The notes beneath the pieces were generated by a model that had not been told where the DNA came from, did no database searches, and saw only the letters and a list, made by a program, of their open reading frames with translations. Shown one piece after another: positions 48,456 through 59,900 of a stretch of 64,000 nucleotides of DNA. The first letter of the stretch is position 1, and the number at the start of each line of letters is the position of its first letter. The DNA is from Drosophila persimilis (Eukaryota > Arthropoda > Insecta > Diptera > Drosophilidae), in contig NW_020825288.1 of assembly GCF_003286085.1 (NCBI RefSeq), forward strand, positions 21,328,001 through 21,392,000, written 5' to 3'. A program made the translations under genes and the position numbers.

Positions 48456-50550
48456 TCATATGAGAAACTGACGATCGGCAGCACTGTGTGGCAATGCGGC
48501 CACGCCTATGCCGCCCTGCGTGGGCGTCTGCAGGAACGCCGAATCATTGGCGGCCGCTGGCGTATTGATTGCTATGGGTTCGTAGATGGAGCGATGCGGT
48601 GGCATATCGTCGTCATCCTTGAACGAGCCGCTTAAATTCGGATTAAGGATGTTATTCGAAGCGGGCGTGGCAACGGCAATTGTCCCCGTTGTTGATGTCA
48701 TTGCAGTCGTCGCAGGCAGCCCCATCACGGCACTAGTTCCAGACTCTACGTGCTCCAGATATGGAGGTGCTGCCACACTAATCGCAGTCGCTGGACGACG
48801 AAACAGGAAGCTGCCAAAATGCATTCAGAATTAGCGTCCAGACACACAAAAAGAAATACAATGAAAAATAGGCATTACCCAAAGTTGATGCGCGACCAAA
48901 TCGAGGGACGTGCTTCGTTCAACTGTCGAGCGAGATGTGCGGGTAGATTTGGTGCACGATCGAATGGATTCATGCGCTCATGAGTGGACGACGATGAGGT
49001 GGCCGGAAGTGAGGCAGAGTCCAGCAGGGCTGTTCCCAAAAACAAAGAAGAGAATTTACTAAATGATTCAATCAATCAGCAGAGCAGCACACGCACCATT
49101 CTCATCATCCGAGCTTTGAGTCTCCTGCGCCTCAAATGGATTCCGACCAGCATCAGCACGTCGAAAGGTGCCGTGGCGTGTGGTGCCTCCAGCAGCAGCA
49201 GCAGCAGCAGCTGTTGCCACACTTGAGCTACTGCCAGCCGCTGCTGCACTGGCAGCGGATGAGGTGGACCCTTGACCACCCTGCCTGCCACCGTTTGGCT
49301 GCTGTTGCAGCAGCGGCGTTGTATCATCATCCGTGTCCGTGACACTATCCAACGAAGGCTGTCGATTCCGACTTGCACGTGTCTCGCCTTTCGTAAAAAC
49401 CTTGCGCTTGCAAATGGGACAAACGCGACGATTTTCGGTCAGCCAGGGATCAATGCAATGTGTATGATAGGCTGCAAGATAAAGATATACGTATAAATAT
49501 ATATGTATTATCTACTGGATTACAGCGATCTTCGCTTACGATGTGAGCATGGTAGCACACGCAGCTTGTCATCCTCAACGAATTCATCCAGACAGATCAC
49601 ACAGGTATCATATTTATTGTTCGTATTGTTCTTTGTGTAGCGCCGCACAGGCAACTTCTTCAGCATGCTCTTGGGCAGTCGATGGCGACGCAGGCGACGC
49701 TGTTCGCGTATGCATTTATATATCATATAGATGACCTAAAGAACGAAACACAAACCATGAATGAAATGTAAATAGGGATATGTGAATCAATCAAAGATTG
49801 AATCGCTCATACCATGATGAGAAAGCAGAGGCCAATCAATATGGAGAAGGGCAATATCAATTGTGTGTTGATATTGAAGGGCAGCTCATCGTTGATGATT
49901 AGCACCACTTCGGGCGTGAAATATGTGGCCAGCGCCTTACCCGTTGTGTGGCCCACGAAGACGGAGGGTATGTGTATGCCCGACTGATTATCGGCGGACA
50001 TTTGCTCTGCAAATCAGAGACATAATTAGTAAGACAATCGGCAGGGAAGTCACTTGATTGCGGCGGGTATGCGCTGGTGCCGGAGCTGCTTACCCAAGTC
50101 ATCCCCTTCATTATTGTAGACAATCACAGCTGAGTAGCTTGCATTCTGTGCCATACGCACCTTCGTCTCAAAGGTGCACCCACCGCCGCGTGATATCAGT
50201 GCCACAAATTTGGCCGCCGATGGATAAAGCAAATGCGGTGGCCTACTCAGCGTATCACAACCATAGGAATGGGGCATGGCAGGCACCACATACACCTTGA
50301 GACCATTCGGCGGCAGTAGAGGACCAAATTGTGCTGGCAAATCATTGAATTCTTCGATCAACTGCCAAAAGAAATATCAACAAATGAGTATTGGTTGTTC
50401 TGTCAAAGGAAATACACATGCATATAGAATACTTGCCTGATTTGAGATGCGTCTGTAGACGAGCACATGTCCACTGACCACAGCCGCTTCATGGCAGACC
50501 AGACACAGACCCAACAGGGCCAGTACGTGGCAGCTCTTTCTTGTGGTCAT
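48456..50550 (-). CDS. gzl: Godzilla: PA-domain, transmembrane RING-H2 E3 ubiquitin ligase (RNF13/RNF167 type)
   Basis: Coding exons on the minus strand are 50550-50437, 50361-50094, 50006-49813, 49735-49540, 49471-49097, 49029-48879 and 48810-48456 (550 residues). The first ATG at 50550 opens a signal peptide ([20 protein letters not shown]). Residues about 40-150 form the lumenal protease-associated (PA) domain. One membrane segment ([20 protein letters not shown]) lies near 177-197, followed by a basic stretch. The RING-H2 finger starts near 237 with CVICLDEF and PCSHPYHTHC, and ends CPICK. It is split between exons 4 and 5. A Ser/Ala-rich tail follows with NPF and TPLL motifs. Known role: a membrane ligase of the endosomal system that ubiquitylates VAMP/SNARE proteins. 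Intron 1 uses a GC donor (gcaagt at 50436-50431). Upstream GTG codons were ignored as starts. Confidence 0.95.
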
Positions 50551-50761
50551 GCTGCTGCTACTGCTGCTGCCTGCCGGCCTGCAACTTGTGGTTTTTCGTC
50601 GAAATATTATTCCTTCTACACTGATGTTATTGCTGTTGCCCCTCGTTGTTTCCACTGCTGTTGCTCCTGCTGCTGCTGCTGCTGCTTTGTGCTGTCGTCA
50701 CCATTCGCACTATTCGCATCTCTCATCTGTTTGCCACAGCCTGGTGTTCTTTTTTTTAGGA

Positions 50762-52413
50762 CTGCAATTGTAAAAGAAACAGAGTTTATAATGCCAGCTC
50801 AAGTCAAAGGCAAACAAACAGCTCAGCTGATAAGATAAACGGCTTGTGATCGTTATTTTTATATTTTTTCGTGTACGAGTATGAGTATGCGTATTGATTA
50901 TTCCACAAAAAGTATACTTTTTTTTCCCCATTACAGCTGTTGCCCGAAACCGGAGACGGAGACGGAGACAGAGACCCATGAAAATGCATTTTCAAAACTT
51001 ATGTAAGCAATCAGCGCATTTCGCTGACGTCGCAACGGAACTGTCTGCGGCTATGCTTTGGCCCGTGATTGAGCTCAATTTGCCATCAATTGAAGCGGCA
51101 TAGATTTTAGAAACTTCTCCGATAAATAGCCCGCCGAATCTGTGTCACGAATGGGGGCTCTTCAGCCGGCTTAAACCCTAGGGAATGATGAATCACAGCC
51201 CAAAGTTTCAGAGACTTCGAGAATGTGGAAATTGTTCACCAAAAAATGTCCAAAGTAGAGTTGTTAGCATGTACCGCAAATATGTCACTAATAATAAGTC
51301 TTAAATGTATAATTAAATAAGAGAAAACGTCACAGGCATTAGCACATCGTCGTGTATAGAAATGTGGCTACAAAAGAGGACAGAGAAGCAGCAGCAGCAG
51401 AAACATTAATGAGAACGTGACTTTCATTGGATGAACAAATAATAAATAAATAAATACTCGATTGGACAGAGACAGCCAGGGGCTCTAGGAGAGAGGAATT
51501 CAAACGGAGAAACGCGTGGATGCGATATGATTTCGAAGGGAGATCCATTTCTAATTGCAACACCCGTGAGTTGGTTGTCTGTGCAGCGAGGTAATTGTTG
51601 ATTTCTTGTAAACAAATCGAAGTTGAGATTGTTTTGCAGAACAGCTGTGTTGCCTGGCAGCTAAAACAAACAGCTGATTCTTGATTTTAAGCGGAAATTT
51701 GTTGTTTAGAAGTGAATTAAGTACACAATGAATACATTTCCATATAATGTAAGCAAAGAAGCGATTATAGACTGGAGTTCTTTCTAGTATTCCAGTTTCC
51801 ATTTTATGCAAAACAAACTAAGTTCCTAGAATACCCCCATCGCCATTGGAACCGTTTCCCAGGTGGAGGGAGATTCTTATCAAGGCTGCCAGGACCGCCC
51901 TTTTCCTTATTAATGATAGCGGGCAAGGCTTTTTCGTTACAGCTTATTTTTTGCATTAATCCGCTTCCCCTGAAGGCTGTCACACACGCGTTACCCACCC
52001 CACCTACACACACACACACACACACACGCATGGGTGGCAATACCTTGAACTTTACAAGGCGCACATCGCACGAAACAACGCGAATTCAAGGTTTTGCTTT
52101 ACATACCAATACACTTGTAATATCTGTATTTGTACCTGTAGTGAAAAAGGGACAACAGGTGTAAAGGGTTGAAGCGACCATCAAAAGGCATCACCGACTA
52201 AAACGCTAAATTTTTACCAACAAATTAATGCACTGGCTTTTGTTATGCTTTTTTTTTGTTAGGCGTATCTCTCTCCGTCCGCATATGTGTGGGTGGGTGG
52301 TGCTTTCATGTGTGTATGTGTGTTGCTGCTTAATTAACACCACAACAAAGCAGCTGAGCTGATTTCCTGTCTTATTTGGCCTTTTATTCACGTACACCCC
52401 ATTGAGAACTCAC
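50762..52413 (-). other. gzl: Candidate first intron of gzl
   Basis: About 1.65 kb without recognised coding sequence. It contains a (CA)11 tract at about 52006-52027 and short GA/CT runs. A GC-richer patch at 51000-51080 and an E-box-rich patch at about 51640-51680 (cagctg) could be regulatory. Nothing else was supported. Confidence 0.4.
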
Positions 52414-52700
52414 TCGGTTATTGTTTATTTCAGGAATTCTGTTGATTTTGGCTGCCACTGTTTTGCTGCTTGAGGGTTTATTTCTGCAACCGATTTTTTT
52501 CTCTCTCAGCACTCGCTCGCCTTTTCGCCAGCACTCGTCGCCATCGCAAAACAATTGCGTTCTATTTTGCTGCTATTCTAGGACACTGCACGATATCTAT
52601 GCGTCGGTAATATTCAACAGGGACACTGGCGCAGATCGTTATTTAGCATGGCAGTCGAGAAATCAGGATTTGACTTGGTAATTAGTGGATATTTTTTTTT
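52414..52700 (-). other. gzl: Candidate non-coding first exon of gzl
   Basis: On the minus strand a donor (accga, then gtgagt at 52413) ends a region with 5' UTR character. A matching acceptor (cttttacaattgcag) sits at 50776-50762, just before the gzl start exon. The implied intron is about 1.65 kb (52413-50762). The exon's upstream limit is approximate. Just upstream (52735-52805) lies a cluster of CGATA/TATCGA motifs typical of Drosophila housekeeping promoters. Confidence 0.45.
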
Positions 52701-52734
52701 TTTTTACATTCCCCCACACGGACTTGTGCTTCGC

Positions 52735-52805
52735 GATAACCGTTAGAGATGACTGTTGAAACCATCGGTTGGACTATCGATGTTTTTGTGCGTCGATGTT
52801 ATCGC
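52735..52805 (-). promoter_or_regulatory. DRE/BEAF-like promoter motif cluster, probably for gzl
   Basis: Several CGATA/TATCGAT cores (cttcgcgataacc, ggactatcgatg, cgatgttatcgc) fall within 70 bases. DREF and BEAF-32 bind such motifs at housekeeping promoters. Position just upstream of the candidate gzl first exon and just past the TfIIF alpha 3' end suggests a gzl promoter, possibly with an insulator role. This is inference from motif content. Confidence 0.4.
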
Positions 52806-52943
52806 TTCTACCAACCAGGGGTAAATTAAATAATAAATAAAAACAACTTCAAATTCTTCAAGATGTGGCCCTATCTTAGGGCAATTTGAGCTTAAATTTA
52901 ATGAACGTGAAATGTAAAAATCTTACAATCACATGTCTACAGC

Positions 52944-54873
52944 CTATTTAATCCACAAATACATCTTTCCTTGGATGGTGTGCTTCACGGGATTGATTTT
53001 CTTCAATATTTTTGTCATAGTCTCCACAAGGCGATCGCTAGAGACGCCAGTCTTTTTGTTCTTGAACTTGGTCAGCAGCTCGGTGGCAGTCAACGGCTTA
53101 CGCTTGAGATACCGCCGCACTGCCTCCTCGGTTATGCCATAGTCCCTGAAAAAGAAACATGGTTAGGAACACTGTATTTAAAGGGGATTTAAAGGTTGAA
53201 CTTACTCCACTTTGCTGCCAGAGAAGGATGTGGGCAGCGAAGTGCTGATTTCGTTTTTGGTCCGCTTGGCCGGCGTGCTGGTTGGACTGTTACTGGTGTC
53301 CGAGCCAGTGAGATCGCTGGGCAGGCTGTTCATCTTGCGTTTGTTGACATCGTTGTTCGCTGGCGTGGGCGTGGAAGAGCGCGATTTGTTGACATTGCTG
53401 CTGGTTGATGGCTTGTTGTTGGTGGCACTCTCCTTTTCCTTTTCCTTCTCCTTTTCTTTGTCCTTGGGGACGACCTTCTTTTTGGGTGGCCCATTGCTGA
53501 GATCATCCTCGGAGTCTGTGCTGTCCGTACTGAAGTCCGTGGAGGAGTCGCCACCGCTGCCGTTTGCCTTCGCCTTCTTGTCATCCTTCGAGGGTTTCTT
53601 CTTCTTCTTGTCCTTAGAGGCTTCGTCTTTGTTCTTTTCCTTCTTCTTTTTCTCACCATCCGCCTCATCCTTGTCCGACTCATCCGACTTCTTCTCGTCC
53701 TCATCTTCCTCGTCCGATGTAAGCAGCTTCCGTAGAGCATCCTCCTCTGCAACGCCCTTCATGTCCTTGTCCAGCTTGGATTCGGGATCGGGTTCACTGT
53801 GGGCAGCAACAAGTGTGTCAACAAGTGGGAATCAGATAAAAGATAATGACGAGATAGACATACTCTTCACTGGACTCGGTGTCGTAGTCCATTTCACGAC
53901 CCTCTTCATCGCCATCATCCGACTCCTCGAACGCCTCGTCGTCCACATCGCGCTTTTTCTTCTTTTTGTCGGCGCCCTTTTTGCCCTTGCCCCCCTTGGC
54001 CTTGCTGCCATCGTCGCTGTCCTCCTGCTCCTTTTTCTTCTTCTCCTCCTCGTCTTCCGAGTCGGACTCGTCCTCGGAATCGATCCACTCGTCCATGTCG
54101 GTGATTTTTAGCTCTTTGGACTTTTTGGTCGCTGCCTTAAGTAGTTTTGCCTCCTCCGGATCCTGCTCCTCCTCCTCGTCGCCACGCAAACGCTTGCGCA
54201 ACATAAGCGAGAAGTAGTTCATGACCTTCTTTCGACGACCGAACTCCTGCTCCGCCTCCTCCGCCGATAGAGATTTGTATCTCTGAATGGGTTGGAAATT
54301 GTACCACTCGTTCAGGGGATACGCCTCGATGGCACCATCCGGGGCATGGGTGAACACATAGAATGCTGCATTCTCACCCACACCGCCCTCCCGAATGCCC
54401 TTGAACTTTTTCCCCATCTTGCCACCGACTTTCAATATCCAGGGCTGTGCTTCCGGCCTGTACTTGCGCGCTATGATCCCAAACTTCTTGCGGCGTGCCT
54501 CCTCTCGCTGATCTCGATTGTACTCGGAGCCGGCCCCAAACTTGGGCTGATCCTCGTCCATCCCTCGAAACTCCTTCATATTGTTTTCCCTCTCCAGTTT
54601 CACATTTCGCCATTGGGCGAAATCCACATTCAGTGTGGCATTGAAACGCATAACATGATGCTTCTTTCGCATCTTGGGCACCCGGATCTTAAATTCCTGG
54701 ACATTCGAGGAGGATGCTGACGCCGTTGCTGCAGACGTGGAGCTGTTGCTGCTGCTGTTGCTGCCGCTGGCGGCGGCGCTTGGCTGCTCATGAAAGTAGT
54801 AGTGGGTGTAGTAGAAAAGTTATCCAAAAAGAAGACAAGTGCTGCTTACTGTGGACTTTGATGCACTCGACAT
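52944..54873 (-). CDS. TfIIFα: General transcription factor IIF alpha subunit (RAP74)
   Basis: Four coding exons on the minus strand: 54873-54850, 54783-53864, 53796-53206, 53145-52944 (578 residues, close to the fly protein's usual length). A Ser/Ala-rich N-terminus leads into the RAP74 dimerisation fold (from NVQEFKIRVPKM; blocks FNATLNVDFAQWRNVKLERE and ENAAFYVFTHAPDGAIEAYP). The middle is a long charged, acidic and lysine-rich linker. The C-terminus is the winged-helix domain, from DYGITEEAVRRYLKRKPLT to GKMYLWIK. It pairs with TFIIF beta to bring RNA polymerase II to promoters and, through the C-terminal domain, contacts the CTD phosphatase. Exon 1 carries only eight codons. It is divergent to the zinc-finger gene and tandem with gzl. 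A minus-strand ATTAAA (plus-strand 52897-52902) is a possible poly-A signal. Confidence 0.97.
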
Positions 54874-55110
54874 GATATTTTGATTCAATTTGATCCTACT
54901 ACTAATACTTTAAGCTTACAATTTAAAAATGGTGTGTTTTTACTAAAAATTTATTCATTGCAGAACTAGCGATGTGAGGATGGCAGTGATGCATTCCGAT
55001 AGCCACCAAGTGTATCGAAATCGACCTATCGCTTTCATTTGATGGATGCGATGTCAATTTTGTGCGTCTAAAAGTTGTTTTGATTGAATTTCAAGAAATT
55101 TGATTCAAAA
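54874..55110. promoter_or_regulatory. 237-bp bidirectional promoter between TfIIF alpha and the zinc-finger gene
   Basis: The two start codons are only 237 bases apart and point away from each other. The interval contains a run of TATCGA/CGATAG half sites (ccgatagcc, gtatcgaaatcg, cctatcgc), resembling the DREF element. A shared housekeeping promoter is the simplest reading; it also must contain both 5' UTRs. Confidence 0.6.
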
Positions 55111-56752
55111 ATGTCGCGAAATATGATGCTGACGGACGAACAAAGCAGATTGAATGCTCGCCTGGAGGCGCACATGGTGTACATATGCCCTGAGTGTGGA
55201 AAGGCCTTCCGGACACAGGCCGAGTGGCGTCAGCATCTAAATACAGTGAGTAATGCGGTCCCGTCCCTCCTGGTTGCTAAAATCCATTCTTCCTTTGCAG
55301 AAACACGACTATCTGAAGAAGACCTATTCGGACTTTAACTTTATCGAAATCGATGAGCGTTTCCATGAGTGCCAGATCTGCTTTAAGTGGGTGGAAAATG
55401 CACACAAGACAATCGCTCTGCTGCAGTACCATTATTTCATGCACTTGGACCACAGCGAAACATATCGCTGTGTGCACTGCCGCATGGCATACACCAGGAG
55501 ACGTGCACTCAATGGCCATCTGTTGGACACGCACATTCGGGAGATTGAAAAGTACGAAGCGAAGCTGCGACAAATGAAAAGGAATCCGAACCCCAATACA
55601 TCTGCCACGACAACGGTTGCGGGACGACTGCTACCGAAACGTCGCGGTCGTCCGCCAGGGACAGTGGGCGCCAGACGTAGGGATCTGCTACAAAAGGCCC
55701 TAATGGACATTGATTTGCAGGCAGAGGAGGATAAATCCTCCCCAAACAAGCCGAATGTGAGTGAAGTAAACCTGGACAGATGCCTGACGGCGTACGAGGA
55801 TATTGTGCGCAAGGAGGAGGAACAGACTCCCAAGGACGAGGCCGATTTGGATGCCCTTTGCCAGGAGTTTTTCGATGATCCCGAAGCCGCCGAAGCAGAA
55901 GAGGATGCGGAGAACAAAGAGATGGTCATCATTGAGATCGATGCTCTTGGCAAGGATGAAGTGGCGCAGCTACAGAAGGAAATGAAGACAGATCCAGAGA
56001 ATTCGGCGGGCGCTGTTGGTGCAAACAGCGTCAAACGACGACGCATTTCCGGCAGCCCAAATCGAGAATCCGATACGGAAATCTCCACCAGCGGCCTCAT
56101 GAAACTCTTAACCTTTTTATGTCCGAAATGCGGCAAGGAGGTCAACTCCATGGATGTGTGGCGGGAGCATGTGTTCGAGAAGCACGACTTTGAGCATTAC
56201 ATTGAGAATAGCTTCAAGATCCTGGAGGCTGGACGCAAGAGCATGTGTCTGCAGTGCCACGAGATCCAGCCCACCACCAAGAGATCCGAGCTGCAGAAAC
56301 ATTGCTTCAAGCATCTGCCCTATCGATCATATCTCAAGTGCACCCTTTGCAATCGCACCAAGACCAGTATGTCCAAAATGTTCAATCACGTACGGTACAA
56401 TCACCAGTCGGAGCTGCAGCGCAAGAACAAGACACAGCTGCTCATCAAGACAGAGCCCAAATGGATCAGTCCCAACCACAATCGGCATTCGGTCAAGAGA
56501 GAAAACGTGGAAGAAGGCTCTGCCGATGAGGAGTGCTACACCTGCAACCACTGCCACAAGTCGTACAAGACCCAATGGCGCTACCACCGACATCTGGCCA
56601 CGTGTACAAGAGAAAGCAGCGGCAGCGGCAGTGGCAGTGTGCGCCCTGCTACCCCCATACAAGCGGGCGTTGATGCCCTGATGAGTCATTTGCGTGAGGG
56701 ACGAATGCGCATGAATGATATTTGGAAAACGATGCAATTACAGAAGTTATAG
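55111..56752 (+). CDS. C2H2 zinc-finger protein with AT-hook, 528 residues
   Basis: Two exons (55111-55245 and 55301-56752) joined by a 55-base intron that interrupts the first finger. Fingers seen in order: CPECGKAF...H...H (residues about 29-50), CQICFKW...H...H, CVHCRMAY...H...H, CPKCGKEV...H...H, CLQCHEIQ...H...H, CTLCNRTK...H...H, and a last CNHCHKSY finger ending H-x3-C. An AT-hook-like KRRGRPPG sits near residue 155. A long acidic stretch separates fingers 3 and 4. There is no N-terminal ZAD domain. This suggests a sequence-specific DNA-binding nuclear protein; targets are unknown. The ATG at 55111 is the first in frame. It shares its promoter with TfIIF alpha. I cannot assign the D. 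melanogaster symbol with certainty. Confidence 0.93.
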
Positions 56753-56919
56753 ATAGTCCTGAATCGTAGATTAATTCAAAAACTGTATGTGTAGTACCGA
56801 GTATAAAAAAGAAAAACAAACATACAAGATTTATGCAGTGGAGCGCATATCATTTCCATTTATTTCAACATTGATTTATTTATGAAAAAGGATATTCTCT
56901 AGGCTCTGGAACATCTGCA

Positions 56920-56925
56920 TTTATT
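56920..56925 (-). terminator. Poly-A signal AATAAA of the CAP gene
   Basis: Plus-strand TTTATT, i.e. AATAAA on the minus strand, lies about 15 bases past the CAP gene stop. Only 187 bases separate this gene's stop from that of the convergent zinc-finger gene, so their 3' ends nearly touch. Confidence 0.6.
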
Positions 56926-56939
56926 CAGCATTCAACCAT

Positions 56940-59900
56940 TCAGCCCACAACAATCCAACGGGCATCGGCCTTGGATCTGGAACGTTGACGACCACGACCA
57001 CGACCACGACGACGACGACGCCGCTGCCCATTTTGTTTTCTACCACGTTTCATGACTTTGTTCGCTCTTCCTGTTCTGTACCAGTTCCACTTCCTCCGAC
57101 GTATTCGTCGGGCTCTGTTGATTAAACGCTTGTCTTTTGGACTTCTAAAGTTAGTTCTATGACCCTCGACTTTGTTGCTATTGTACTCCACCTCATGGTT
57201 CGTGGTAACGATCGTGACCTTGCCTTCCTTGTTGAGCATATTAGCCCTTTTTATCATGGCCAGAAAGCGAGCGAACTTCCTTAGAATCCGGGCTTTATCC
57301 TCTGCCGCCTGCTGTTCTTCATGTTTCTGATTTTTTTTTTCATCTGGTAATTCTCTTAGTCGATGGGAGGTGTCTACATCATCTTCATCTGATTCATCAG
57401 AATATGATTCTAGCGATTCTACCCAATCTTCACCTGAAGATGATGATTCTCCTTCACCTTCTGCAGCAATACCAGCTCCTCCTGATGCTCCTCCATCTAC
57501 TGCTGCTGCAGTGGTCTCTCCATCTGCTGCTGCATTGGCCTCTCCATCAGCCGATGCTGGTGCATTGGCCTCTCCATCAGCCGATGCTGGTGCATTGGCC
57601 TCTCCATCAGCCGATGCTGGTGCATTAGCCTCTCCATCAGCTTCTGGTGCTGCATTGGTCCCCCCATCTGCTGCTGCTGCTGCTGCAGTAGTCTTATCTG
57701 CTGCTTGTGCTGAAGTGGTCTCCCCATCTGCTCCTAGTGCTGCTGCAGTGGCCTCCCCATCTGCTGCTGGTGCTGCTGCAGTGGTCTCCCCATCTGCTGC
57801 TGCTGCTGAAGTGGTCTCCCCATCTGCTGCTGCTGCAGTGGTCTCTCCATCTGCTGCTGCATTGGTCTCCCCATCTGCTGCTGCTGCTGCTGCAGTGGTC
57901 TCTCCGCCCTCTCCAGTTGCTGCTTCACCGCCACCTGCTGAAGATGGATGGTGCAAATGTATATACATATATATATCTGTATATCGAAGTTTAAACAACA
58001 GAAAACTGAGTGCAAATATTTTGCAGTTTCGAAATTAAATTTGCCAAAAATTACATTGAAGGCATAATGGAACAATATCAATTAAGATGAAATTGGAAAT
58101 GCAAATGGCAAAAATTATATTAGCCTCCATCCAAAAAGGACAGTCTTAAGACATAAAGCCATGCTCTGGTTTTCGGAAATTTTTACAATTAACATTTCGG
58201 ATAAATTCGTACGAATTAAGAGATTTCTCTTAATGAGGCTAAACTCTCTATAAGTAAGAAGTATTTCGATATTTTCCCTGAATATAAATTCAGCACTCTT
58301 TCTCACTTCTCGGACTCCCGCCACAGAGACGCAAGATCAAGACGATGAGGCGAAGGAGGAGGTGGATGATTGCAAGGAGCTGGTGGCCCACTCGCACTTG
58401 CTGAGCCACATGATGAGCGCCCATTTGGACGGGGACAGGGCCCAAGGTAATCGCCGTACACACGGAGACGAAAGAGGGTTCCACTGGGGCGATGACACTG
58501 CTAACCGTTTCATGCGTTTAGGCCGGGACCTGTGCTCAGCGTCCAGGAGCTGAGCTCCCACATGCCCGTGCTAGTGATGGTATTCAGGGCCACCTGGAAG
58601 TCTGTGAAACTTCCGAAACTAGAAGAGCCTTTGCTACTGATTGCGAAAACGCAGTGCTCGAACTCAGTTTTTAGAGATTCGGTATCTTTCGGTTCTGACT
58701 GAAGGCAAGATTCGTAATGATTCGTAACCGATTAAAGGGGCAGGGGATGGGTATATCTGTGATTTTATAAGCACTGTGGATTCAGGCACTCTTTTTTGTA
58801 TATGTACAAAATATACAAGGAATATGTGTGGTTTCTCTTACCCTCAGTTGCTGTTCCACCTTCTGCTGCTCCTTCTGTAGCACCTTCTGCTGCCCCTTCT
58901 GCTGCTCCTTCTGCGGCGCCTTCTGTTGTTGCTTCTTCTGCAGCTCCTTCTGCAGCTCCTTCTGCGGCTCCTTCTGCAGCTCCTTCTGCGGCTCCTTCTG
59001 CTGCTCCTTCTGCGGCTCCTTCTGCTGGTCCTTCTGCTGCTCCTTCTGCTGCTCCTTCTGCGGCTCCTTCTGCTGCTCCTTCTGCTGCTGCTCCTTCTGC
59101 TGCTGCACCTTCTGAGCCTACTCTTTGTGCTACTCCTTCTGCTGCTGCAGCTTCTCCTTCTCTGCGTTGGATTTTACTTCTTCGTGCTAATCCTACTTTA
59201 TGTCCGATTGTGGGCATCAATCTTAGTTGAACCTTGGGTTTCTGGCGGAGTGGACTCTTACGCTTTTGAATCTTCGTTTTCTTGAGTGTTGGACTTGTAC
59301 GCTTTTGAACCTTGGTCTTCTGCCGGAGTGGACTCTTACGCTTTTGAACGTTGGGTTTCTGGCCTAGTGGACTCTTACGTTTAAGAATTTTGCCAGATCT
59401 GCGACGTGCTACTGGCGCTACTTCTTCACCAGCAGCTGATGGTGGCGCGTCTTCGCCAGCTGATGCTGCACTGGAGGAATTTGGAGGATTCACATATTCT
59501 TCGATTCCTGGACTTCGGTTAGGGATCAAACGATTTAGCTCTCGCACATCGACTATGGTCGATACCCCATTCCTCATGTATACTTCATCGACAGAACAGA
59601 GATTCGTATAGACGGGGTTGTGGCCGGACTGGCAACCATCACCGGCCCGTTTGCTGCTGTTGTAAACGGGTTGACCCAGCACAGGGGCGAAAGCGTAGTT
59701 GCAAGTGAGAAAGGTCTGGAGCCAGCCGTTCTTGGTCTGTTGGACGATGGCACAGCCCACACGATTGCAATTGTCGACCACCATTTGAACAAAGTTCTCT
59801 CTCGGTTTTCTGCGGGGCGAGTTAGCGGGGAGTTAGCCCATGAGAATTGGCAACCAATCTTACCTTACCCAAAGTGCGGTCCAATGTAGTTCAAGATGTC

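Noticed and set aside
50551-50655. Extension of gzl to a start at 50655
   Set aside because: That codon is GTG; the ATG at 50550 directly precedes a good signal peptide.
53212-54111. 299-codon plus-strand frame rich in Ser, Leu, Val and Phe
   Set aside because: It is the antisense shadow of the Lys/Glu/Asp-rich linker of TfIIF alpha; no splice or family support.
55432-56151. 239-codon minus-strand frame over the zinc-finger gene
   Set aside because: Antisense of a well-supported coding exon; no splice or domain support.
57370-58038. Plus-strand frame reading ASPSADAG/SPSAAA repeats, like an antifreeze or mucin protein
   Set aside because: Antisense of the ADGET repeats of the CAP gene; opened by repeat periodicity.
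58782-59285. Plus-strand PSAA and Leu-rich frames and a minus-strand QQKE frame
   Set aside because: Other-frame readings of the 12-nt minisatellite; the AAEG frame continues the CAP domain.
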